Below are positions 25,701-37,700 of a DNA stretch of 64,000 nucleotides, one piece after another. Source of the DNA: Acholoe squamosa (Eukaryota; Annelida; Polychaeta; Phyllodocida; Polynoidae); NCBI GenBank assembly GCA_949317995.1, contig OX439038.1, forward strand, positions 32,200,613 to 32,264,612, read 5' to 3'. Both the position numbers and the translations under genes were made by a program. Within the stretch, counting starts at the first letter, position 1, and every line of letters begins with the position of its first letter. The notes beneath the pieces were generated by a model, which worked only from the letters and a program-made list of their open reading frames with translations, ran no database searches and was not told the DNA's origin.

Positions 25701-28700
25701 ATTTTGTTTTTGCAATACTGGGGGTAAAAAGTGAAAATATGAAATGTCATCTGGCAGATTTGAATTCAGCATACCCAAATTACCCTAATCCAACTTTCAG
25801 AACACTTCTACTCAAAAATGCCTCACCCTCCTTTATAGAGGGCTCTTTTTGAGATCTTGGCCCTGAATTAATAGCAGAGGGGACCAATATTAAAGACTTA
25901 TTTACAGCTACACGCATAGCTCGGACACTTGTCCAGAGGAACTATTTTGACATGCTGGTACATAGATGGTTCACAATCGTCAATCGTATTATAAGAATCT
26001 TTGGTACTTCTTTTGATAAATTGTAAACAGCAACACACTAACAATCCAAGAATTATAACCAACATCAATCATCAACTTGAATTACATCTGACACGTGTAA
26101 TACCTGGGACTAGGGATCTTTTGGCGCCGGATTTTACTGAAAACCAAAACCTACATGACATGATGATTATCAACGTGGTGCATGAGATACATATATTACA
26201 TGTATAAGGAACCAATGACCTTGTATAAACGCGGGCAGTTTTGGTATCTCGATATATCTCTCTCTACATTAAAAGACACATGTTGAATAAGCACCTGTCT
26301 TGTATAACGGCAAGGGGGTAATCAGCCCTCGACATTTAGAACTGCTGTGCCTTCTACAACACCCTACCCTCTGGACCACAGCTGGCTGTCAAAACATTTG
26401 TCCCAGACATTTGTTGGGATCAATTCTTGTCCTGATTAATATTTCAGGCACATTACTAACACGAGACTCGCCTTCTATAGGGACATTGTGTTAAGGTTTC
26501 AAACGTGCCCACCACCTCAATGTATTGGCACAGCTTCAGACCCGAACTGTTTTGTTGAAGCATGCCAACATCACATGGCACCTATTCAACCGGGGACATC
26601 CACCCCAACTGAATTACTTAGGGAGTGATCATTTCTAATACAACAGGGGGGGGGGGGGGCTGGTGGGTTTGAGGGGGGGGGGGTCAGAATTTTTTCAACC
26701 CTTTGACCAGGGGGGGGGGTCAAAATTTTTTCAATACCTCTGATGGGGGGGTCAAAATAATTTCACCTGTTTTCAGTGGAAAACCCTGCGCATTACTATA
26801 GGCTAAAAGGGGACGTTCGCGCGCGATTTATGTCCCTTATGGGGGGGGGGTCGAAAATCTTTTACCCCTTTGAGAGGGGGGGGCCGAAATTTTTTTCGCG
26901 CGTCCGCGCACAAACCCACCAGCCCCCCCTGTTGTTAAAAAATGATCACTCCCTTATCTCCTATGTATCTCTATATGGCTGATTGATCTACTAATTGATT
27001 TATGCTTAATAATTCAATGAGTGCTAGGCAACATAATGGAAGAATGATACGCGTGTCCAAGTTCCGTATTGCTGAAGCTGGGGCTTTTATATTGAATGTT
27101 AGCACAGGCAAACAGTTTGTACCAACATTATATTCTTCTACACGTATCATCCACTATCTCTAGGCATTACATAACATTGTGGCCTGCACATTTAGGGTCC
27201 AGTAAATAAACCGATTTAAGCCGAAAACGCATATAATTTAGTGCCCTATAATACTGACCTTGGAGTAAGATCTGCATTAGAGGAGGTCCGTCGTGCCGTG
27301 GTAAGTGTCACCTCAGAAGCTTGACGGGTGAAACAGACCAGGAATCCTGGAATAGTCACCCAAAATAATCAATGGCAATTACTGATTGAACCAAAACAAG
27401 TATGTTCTCTTCTCTTTCTCACACACACCTAGGCTATTGCAGATGAATAGCTCATTTCGATACTTTTATTATTCTTTGATGTTTTTGTCTGTTTTTCATT
27501 TTGATTTTTTTTTTCTCTGTTTCTTTCTGTCTTTTTTTTTTAACCAGCATGATTGTCATTCATGGAAATTTTCTATTACATCGCACTTGAGCGTGAAGTG
27601 AACATGCATCAAAATGTCAGCCTTGAGAGGATGAAGACAAGTAACTAACCTGCACCACAGAACCTGGCCCCGCATGTTCTAGGAAAGGGCACGGAGACAT
27701 CGTGAAAGGTGCTGCCGGTGTTGAATATGGGCAGGAAACTGGGCGGCTGCTGTAGGCTGCTGCTGGACTGACCCTGACCCAACACAAAGCTCACATTTAT
27801 TATACATGTATTTTATAATCATACTCAACGAGGGTATAATGGTTCCTCAAAATATCAATGAATAAAATTTACAAACAGATCAGATTATGCAGTATTGGCA
27901 GATCAACCTGTTACCTAATATTTTTATTGAGAGTTTAGATAAATGATCTTAAAAGCTCTTGTAGCAGGGTTTTATCTAACATAGGTTTCAATGAAGAACA
28001 CTACAATCATATTTATAATTACCTGGTTGTTGGTGAGAGCGTCAAGACTTGTCGTGAGTTGGCGTAGACATGGTTCAATACATGACCGGTTGTGTTTGAC
28101 ATGTTGTAATGATGTGTCACTTAGTGCCTGAAGAAGAGGGATAAGGATTCGTTACAAATAAACATGTTATGCGTTATCATAACAAACAATAAAAAAAAAC
28201 TACTGTAAACTATTGTGTACAAGCCGTGGTGGCTTATACATAAACCGGTGTGGCTTATGAGAAGTGCCTGAACAAGGAGCCAGTTTATAGATGGATATCT
28301 AACATTAGAATGATACTGAACTAAAAATGTTCAAGCCCGACTTGCAGCTTACAGCTTCTCCCAAAATTTGAGGTGTGACTAATATGCGAGAGTTGTTTGT
28401 GGATGATATTTAGTCCCCGAGTACAATATCCAGTACTGAAGTTGAACACATAAAGCCATGGTATTTCATATGAATTAATTCAATCTTAGAGCATGGAACC
28501 AACCTTGATCAACTTAGTTTGCATAGCTTTGTCTAAAGTTGATGCCTTGTCGACATTGAAGGTAGGCTGAGTGTTGTTGGGGTAGGTCTCGGGAAATGTC
28601 ATTGTCAACTTGACAATGTGCTTGCCGCTGACTGCCGTAACAGTAAACTTCCTCTTCAGCGCATCCATTTCATCCACAGTGACATTGGGGATGTCAATGT

Positions 28701-31700
28701 TCACCAGCTGGAACTCCTGCCGCAAAGTCTTAGGCTGGTGTGGCGAGTGGATGTCCTCCCTCCGGCGGAGGATTCTACAATCAAACACCAATAAGATTTA
28801 GATTTTGGTCTTTAATATAGGTGATGAGCTCTTTATTACTATTAGGGCATGCACAACATTTTACACCATGAATCAAAGGGGGTACAGTGCAGAATCAGGT
28901 TAGTGTTAGGGTAGTTAAAGGGTTTGCTATAGAAGCCTCACGGGGGACCCAGATAGTGCACTACCGTAATCTCTCGCGTAGAAGACGCGGTGCGCGTATA
29001 AGACGCACCCCCAACCCAGGAAAGGCTGGTTCGCGTATAAGACGCACCTCTTAGGGGTGAATTTTGTAAATTCAGTACTGTTCTATAGTAAAATTACCCC
29101 GCGTATAAGACGCACCCCCAACTTGAAAAAATCCTATAGGACGCACAAGGCATTTGTTTGGCGTAGAGGACGCGTCTTATACGCGGGAGATTACGGTAGT
29201 TCCATTAAATGTATCGGTTCGGTATCAATTTTTGGGACACTTATAGCTTGTATATCTACAAAACCTCTTGATATAATATCACACATTGGTGTTCACACAC
29301 CCATTAAATGCAACAGAAATAAGGCAATCTTTTTTTCTCCTTAACAAAACATCGTCCTACAACACCTGACATGCTTTATGCACCTCTGAGTACAAGCATA
29401 CACGTACCTTTGCCACAAATGTATATGATATGTATTATCATACCTGTTAGGTGGCGTAGTAGACAACATGGCATCTTCAGCTATGATGATGTCCTGTTGG
29501 GTGGGCGGTGTCTCAGACACAGAATGCTCATTGGCCTTGTTTTGTGCTGCCACCTCTGGGTCGACTAGGGTCACATCAGCGCTGACATGCACGTCTACAT
29601 CAGACCCAGGAATGCCCGCGTCCACAGACCCTGATCCCACGTCATGACCGCACAGCTGGAAAATATCACAATATCATATACACCCTATGTGTGAGAGACC
29701 CACTTAAGCGCCAGAATTTAACCCTATAGAACTGAGCAGGTATAGACATTAACATTTTGGGTCTTTGGCCAGCCAGGCCAGCAGTCTTATATGCAGCAAA
29801 GTACAGGCCAGGGGTAGGCGCTAACACTAGATCAGCGGCCAATGGTCATATTGATGATGAGAACTACATTACACTATTTCACAGAGGAATATGTCGGTGC
29901 CCTCGCATTTGTGCAACACACAGAGGATCAATATGGGTAACAGGATTATCTAAGTCACACATGTTCACCCCGCATTAGAAGTTATGTCACAAAACTACAC
30001 ATAGACAGTAATTGTACCTCAGATAGTTTGTCTAGAAGTTATAAATCGAAGAAGCCTACTACCATCATCTGTAAACACTATCATGTAACTCAGGATGTAC
30101 AGCATGTATTATTATATTGTACCCTTCCAGAAATCCAAGCTGCCAGCGAAAAGTTTGAAAAGAAATATGTCAAATTTGTCAACTACTACGGGACACACAA
30201 TGAGAATAGAAAACTATCCCAAATACATATAGTATCTGTAGCTCCTTATTGTAAGACATCAAGTAGGCCTGGGGCCATAGATTGTATTTTGTCTTATATC
30301 AAAACTGTTTACAATGCCATCAATTGTTAATCATGTGCTGACACAAGTGTATTTGTACATTAGTCAATAAAGCAATCTTGAATCTTGAAATCACCCGAGG
30401 GGATATGGAAGAGGAGATATAGACCGTTTTAAGTGGGCTAGGGAAGCTTGGGGCACAGGGATACTTGTAAAGTGTATTGATAGTGCTTTTACCCTTTCAT
30501 GGGATCATTTCTAAGCAACGGCATTATAAACATTTTATGTATAGCAGCGAACTGCTTCATATCACACTATTTACACAAAAAAACAAAAACAAAAAAAAAC
30601 ACCATAAGTGCAACTAACAGACAAAGTTCTATTATGTAGGCCATAACCTTGCCACCCCGCCTTCCCAACAATGCTGATCTGCGAAATTTTGCAATGGCAA
30701 GGTATTGTTGACACCGTAAGGACTCTCTTAGCATATACTCACTGCTGGTGAGTAACTCGCCAGCACTGCACTGGCGCATCATGTCGACCTTTTGAGAATA
30801 TGTCAAACCCACACAGGGTTGGCATGGTGTACATGTATTAATGTGCAATGCGTTACTGGTAAGTTATTCTCGAGGTTCCTTTCATGTATGATGGTAGCCG
30901 CAGTAAATATATTATAGGGCATTATAATTTATTACTGAGACTAAGGTACCAATGGAGATCAGACCTCCAAGGCTATATGTACCTGTTACACTTTGATAGT
31001 GTTACACCCTTGAGCGGCTGTTGAGCTGTGCTATCTCTTGGTATAAGGGCATTAACATATTAGGTTATGGAGGTCGCCATCTTGGTTAGGCCCCCGACTC
31101 CAGAGCAGGGCATTCTGGGTAAATTTCTTATCAGTCTCAAGAACAATGGTCAGTGATAAGCTTGATAAGCTGCACCCTACCCCTTATCTTAATCACCCCA
31201 AGTACCTCTCTATTGTTTCAGGTGTGAAAGGTGTTAACTCAGATAAGACACAATGCCCCGATTGTCTTACCTGTGGTGTCAAAGAAAAAATTCAATGACC
31301 TATTGCTCTTTTATTTCAAATATCTCATCCATTTCTAGATCATCTACGTAAAGCTGTTGATGTGGATAATCCACACATATGATTTATGGAAAAATCATGT
31401 GGATAGTGAATAATTGGCAGGTTGTCAAACTAGACTACCGTAATCTCCCGCGCATAAGGCGCGTCTTATACGCGAGGTTTTAGTTCTCAATGGATCTGCA
31501 AGGGGGAGACCTTCATTTTGATATATTACACTTCCCCTAAGTAATAATATTACATAGGAGGCTCCAGGAGGTCCCATGTAGCTGTAGCTACACGTAGCTT
31601 TTTGAATTTTGAAAATCCATTTAGTACAACAAAAGTTATGAATTTTTTTTCTTTTTGAGCATATTCTTAAACTCTAGGTGCGTCTTATACGCGAGGTGCG

Positions 31701-34700
31701 CCTTATACGCGAGAGATTACGGTATACAAAGAGGCAAAATGATGATCTAGCCCCCGACTACATCAGCCATCTAGCTGAACCTCTTAGTACTAGCAATGTG
31801 CTAGTCCTGTATAAGTGAGAGTGTACTGTTGGATGTACACTTAATCCTGTTTCTTTTCCAATACATTTGCGTTATTATTATGCATATGCTTTTCTTAGCA
31901 CGGTTCCTCACAGAATGGATTGGTAAATGCACCATGTCATCCCATATTTTTGACCTGTATAGCCTTCATACAACATTTGTCGTCATGATACACAAAATTG
32001 TAATCAACGCAGGCTGGAGGGTCTACTTGAAAGCGCAATACTAGAGCATCATGCTGACCCTTCGGGTGTATCACAGTATCGTAGGTTTTGCATTATTCTG
32101 GACGCATGACATTTGTCTATCCTGCCATCTCCACGGTTCCACTTGCCTACATATTGATTACTTATTGCTATACAGCCACACAAACTATTAATTTCGTATG
32201 ATGCGTATCTCTGGACAGATTTCTATAAGAAATGAGTAGTGTATAGTGTATTGGAACAGGACTATAGCAAAGTACAGGATATTACTCACTGGTGATCCAG
32301 CCAATCAGAGGCCTCCATTTGGTCACGTGACCTGTGACGTCACTGGACCCCCTGTGGTGCATGCCCATATATGGTCATGTTACCTTGACCTCATTTGCAT
32401 AATAGGCCACACCCTCTTGATCTAATTAGGGGATTAGTGACCACCTCTCAGCCAATCAGAGGACGGCATTCTGGTTACCATGATAACATGACCTAATTAG
32501 GAGATTAGTGCGATCACATGACCCCTTGTTTGTAAACAACACATGGCCTAGCCACATGGTCCCTTATTTGTAGACAATGGGGCGGGGCTAATTATGCAAA
32601 TGAGATATATAATATAAATAAAAAAAATTATATGATGCTGTAGTAGTTTTTGGGTTCTCAGAGTTGATAGTCTGTAGAGGGTTGGTGTTTCCATGATGAA
32701 GGTGGCAGAGAAAGTGTGAGGGAACAAAATTTTACTTTCCCTTATGTACCCATTCAAGATAAGTCTCTTAACTATGGTTTTAAATAGATCAAAGAATTAA
32801 AAGAGATTTAATTCCATTTTCACAGAGACCCTCGCTTGGTAGGGTATCTGTCTGTTTTTGATTTTCACCTACCGTTTGCTGTAGGCATGGATCCCTTAGA
32901 TCATTAAGTGTGGTTGGTGCCAGAGGGAAAAGATAAAAGACTTAAAGGGTCTTATCCCATAGTCACAGAGATTCTCAATTGCAAGCCACCAAAGTGAGGG
33001 GTTTGTCTTATACATGAGAATTTTGTACTTTAGAGTAGTACTAAACTGCTAAAAAACATGCTTGTGTAATGGTTCGTATCGACTTATATGTTGGGTGGCT
33101 CGTTGGCTCGCTTATCACTAGAGATACCAACACAACACGAGTAGTTCGGGTTGGGCAAAGCCCCGGATACCCCTACCTCTCGGGTAGGACTTTATTTAAT
33201 GTTCAGTGAGTTATAACTAAGCGTCTTGACTGGACCATGTCCAGTCCCCTTCTGCCGCTCGTCCGGCTTCTTAGTAGAAGCTGGACACGAGGCATGGTGC
33301 TGCCCCCTCTTGTACCAACGGGGTATCGCAAAGCGACACCTAGCTGGCATAGAAGGAACGAGCACCACACGAACACGTCTCTCGGATGAACGGCACTAAT
33401 ATATATACAACGATGCCGGCCCCTACACTTGTACGTGACACTAGACCGTACAACTAATATTAAAGACAAATGCTGGTGGATGAGTGGTAAAGAAGTTGTG
33501 TTGATTTTTGCCTATACCTCTGGATATCAGAAGGTGTGTTGATTTTTGCCTATACCTTTGGATATCATTAGGTTTATATATAGGGATTAAGGAAATGTAA
33601 AAATAGTGACATGTCACCGAGCTTAATTCTCTGGGAAAGGGCTGTAATTAATGAAGAAAGGCCTACAGGAGTTAATGGGAAAATTTATGAACTCATTTTC
33701 TGCCAAAACATCATTCATGTTCTGTTGCTATTTTCAAATACTTTTAGATTATGACAGTTGTATATGTATAGATGTTGAAAATGCAAAAAAGATGCATATA
33801 TGGCCAACCTCAAGTTTGTGTATTGGACCATTTAAGTACAGCATGCTTCCAAAATGATATTCACATTCAGGTTTAAAAATATTCACCTTTTCCTTATCAT
33901 AACTGTGATATATGGAAAGTATGAATGTCCTGGATTTTAAAACTAGCTTTATATATTTTCTAAGTTGAGGCAAAGTCTATCAAAAGTGTGATACAGAAAG
34001 TGTCAGGTGTAGCCCTCAGTGCAGTGCCCTTCAGTGTGGATACTATTAGGACCATGAGACCTGATGAGTGAGTAGGGTGTAGACCTACCTATGTATATCA
34101 GGTGTCACCAGTAGGGTAGCCCTGTGGATTAGTTCTCCAACTTAACTCCATATTGGAAGCGCCACTGTTCATATGCACAGACATGGACACATGTCCTCAT
34201 TTGTGACAGTGATGTCTAATTAGAATTTTCTCGCAATGAATATTCACTCTAAAAATATCCACAATTCCTATCATGGATTCTCGTTAAACTGAACAATGAA
34301 CCACTGTTATTGCATTATAGTGAATCAGTGTAGTTTCTACAATGAAGCAGTACAGTACCCCTGATATATGACCTCTATATGCTCCCTATTCCTGGCTATT
34401 TCGATTGTCCTTGTCATTCCCGTTATAGCCTCAGCTATAACCATAAAAGGTTCTCCCATTCTGGGTTGTCTTTTGTGCGATGTCCTCGTTTTATTACCCT
34501 CAACTGGGATAGTGACCATGGTCTTATGAATCTGTCTTCTTCTAGCCCTTTGTAAGGACAAGATCACCTCGTCTGACCACTTCTCATACAACTTTATTAT
34601 GCCGCAGGTATTCAGCGAGCTAGTAGTACCATTAAATATATTTCTTCTTACAGCGTCTTTACACAAGGCTTCGATATGTAGTGTTTTTTCATTTCTCGCC

Positions 34701-37700
34701 GTGGGTGGTAACTCGAAAGTAAAAATCTGAGACATGTACTCGGCATCAGCTGTTGATATTTCTCTTCCTGGTATAAAAACAACACCGAGCGTGGGGCGTG
34801 ATAGTACCTCAAAGGCGAGGCAGCGGCCCAATGTTGTCGCCAACACCGCCAAAAAGAGGCGCGTCGCTGCCATTCTTAAGCCTTCCCTACCGTAATCTCC
34901 CGCATATAAGGCGCAGCCCGCGTATAAGGCGCAGCCAGAGTTTGGGAAAATTCTCAAAAAAATGAAAAATTCATAACTTTGGTTCTACTGAATGAATGTT
35001 CAAAATTCAAAAACCTATGTGTACCTTGGGCCACCCCGGACCCTCCTGGGCCCCTTATGTCTTATTATGACCAAGGGGGGCATGTAAGATATCAAAAGAA
35101 AGGTCTTGGTGTCCTCCTTGTGGATCCAATGAGAACTAAAACCCCCTGTATAAGACGCGCCTTATACGCGGGAGATTACAGTAGCAATTGCCGTGCTTTA
35201 TGGAAAGGTCATCTGAAACATCGGCCTTGGGGTCCACCCCCTCTAATTTTGACCACGCATTGAACTTGTTGCCCTAACTGTCACTGTGTCACAAGCAGGA
35301 CTTATCTTCACTTCCAGCATTGATGTACCCACTATATCACCAACAAATTCCCATCTGTACATTCCTGTCTCATTCCTGGAGCCCAGACGCACTACAGTAT
35401 ATTCTCCCCTCATTACATCATTTGACTCATGTTCTGTATCTCCTGGTAATTTTCTGCCTGCCACTTCACAGCTCGTCCCGCTGACCTTCTGTCCCTGCCT
35501 GTCTACTGGGGGACTATTCACATCTTCCCCGGACCATGCTCTGCGTTTACGACTTGGCTCCCCGGACATATTGCACTGATTACCAAACCCTGAGAGCGTC
35601 TCATCCCTAGTAGAACTTTGCGATGACTCCCGGCAAAAATAATGCGCGTCCATTCCACCTGCTTCTCTCCCTCACTACCGGGCATTACAGAATTCATTAT
35701 ATCTTTTGCCTTTACTTTTAATTCTGGGGGTGTGTGTCCCGTCACTTGGCAGACGCTCGCAATCCTCCTTATCGCCAGTGGTATATAAGGTGCGACGTGA
35801 GGAACCCCTCTCCGCACTCCTATCTGTCTACCACCTGTGCACCAACTTTTACCATGACCTCCTACGGCACCGTCATCGCAGATAGCGTTCGTCTACTACT
35901 ACCCTTTGATATTCTAGAGAGAGGACACTACTACATGTTGTTTGTCCCCGCTCTTATTGGACCACTTCCAGGCTTTCCTCCTATGTCGGCCCGACTGCTG
36001 GATATTTCCCGCACTCCAGGGCGCATGATGCCCTCATCTGAGCTCCGACAGACTCTAGTGGAAAAATGCGGGGTTTCCTCTCAAACAGCAGAAAACCTCT
36101 TGCTCCCCATTGACAAACCCTCTCTTTCACCTACTACTGACATACCGTCCAGCGATGCGGGCGATGGCAACGGCAACGGCGGACCCTCCCATAGCTCTCA
36201 GGGCCCTACTGGTCAGTCACCTCCTGCTCCTCCATCATCTCCTGATGTTCCGGCTCCAGCCTCAGCTCTTGGACCACCAACAATGGCCACAGCTTCTCTG
36301 ACAGCTCCTCTGGTGTCAACAAGTGCTGGAACGCCATCTCTGAGAGATCTTCTGGCGGGGTCGGCAGTCGCCCCTCCTGTCTTTCTGCCGTGCAACAGCT
36401 ACACAACCACGACACCAGTCTGCCAACACTTGACTGGTCCCACGCCCGGTCCATTGCCCGACTCCGTCGCCGGACCCAGTGATCAGCCGCGTCCTCGCCG
36501 ATCCTCCAGAGCTCCCAAGCGTCGCCGCCTCGAGCACAACAACGGTGATCTTACCTCATCTGGATCCTCGGCACCTCCTGATGACTCCACCCCCCATGTG
36601 TTTCCTGACGACCCGATCGGCTCCACCGGCGGCTTCATAGACGACCTAATGAATGCCATGCACCGCCTCCAATCAGTCAGTGGCCTCAGTCTTCCTCCTG
36701 ATCAAATCCGGTCACCTGACTACAAGGGTAAGTGGAGCTTCCTATTCACTATATGCATATGGCGCCGAAGGAATAGAGGGTTCAGTCAAATACCTTCTTG
36801 CATTTACAGCCATGTTATTCATCTGTTGATCTGTATATATAACAGCCGGCCTTATAAATGGTTTCTTGCCTGAGTTCCTAGTGCAATGGCCCCTCTTCAT
36901 GTTTGTACCTGAGGTCGACGCAGCACGATTATCATTCCCTTCAACGCACCCTCCAAAGATGCATCGTAAAATACCCCCCATCTTGAGGCACAGTTCTTAC
37001 TTCCTAATACCCTTAATATTCCATTTTACTCCCCCATGTCTAATCATGTGCATTCGGGCCCCCATGCAAGGCCTATTCCGCAGTATATATGCAACATATC
37101 TAAGCCCAGCAGGCCTACAGCAAGTGGCCCCCATCTTATGCACCTATCCCCCTAGCATTTATAACAAAATCACTATTTATGAGTTCCATAGTTCATCTCG
37201 TGCTCCCTTCTCTTATCTCTTCACTCCACATTACTTTACAGATGTTCCTGAGTGAAGGTCAATCACGCTCTAGCCTAATTGTCGTGTCTACCGCTATCCA
37301 GTCTCTGGTAGGCACTTTTATTATAAATTCTCCATTATTTGTCCTCATGCATGTTTTCCACACTGCATGTCCCTATATACACATCTTTGTTATGGCGACA
37401 TGGCCATAAGCTCCCCATGTCTAACACCTGTTCCTCAGAATGAATTATAGCTGCTCCTCAGGGCATGCACACCCCTTCCGTTATACTACTCACATCCTAT
37501 ACAAAGCATGCATAGGTTAACTAAAAGCAGCAGCAACGCAACATTGTTCCACAGGCCTCTGAGCAACTCCATACCACTTCAGAGGCAGACCACTACAACC
37601 ATTTTCTGGCTCTACACCAAAATTATGTACATTTTACATCTTTATGCCGGTCCAATGCAGTCCTTCTTCGCTGTCCTACATGTCCCTGCGGACCAACCCT

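Noticed and set aside
34337-34873. Definite envelope glycoprotein of the retroelement
   Set aside because: Signal peptide and position fit, but there is no furin site, fusion peptide or transmembrane anchor; left as unrecognised.
36206-36537. - strand ORFs within the 295-aa gene
   Set aside because: Shadow frames of the Pro/Ser-rich + strand exon; no independent start or splice context.
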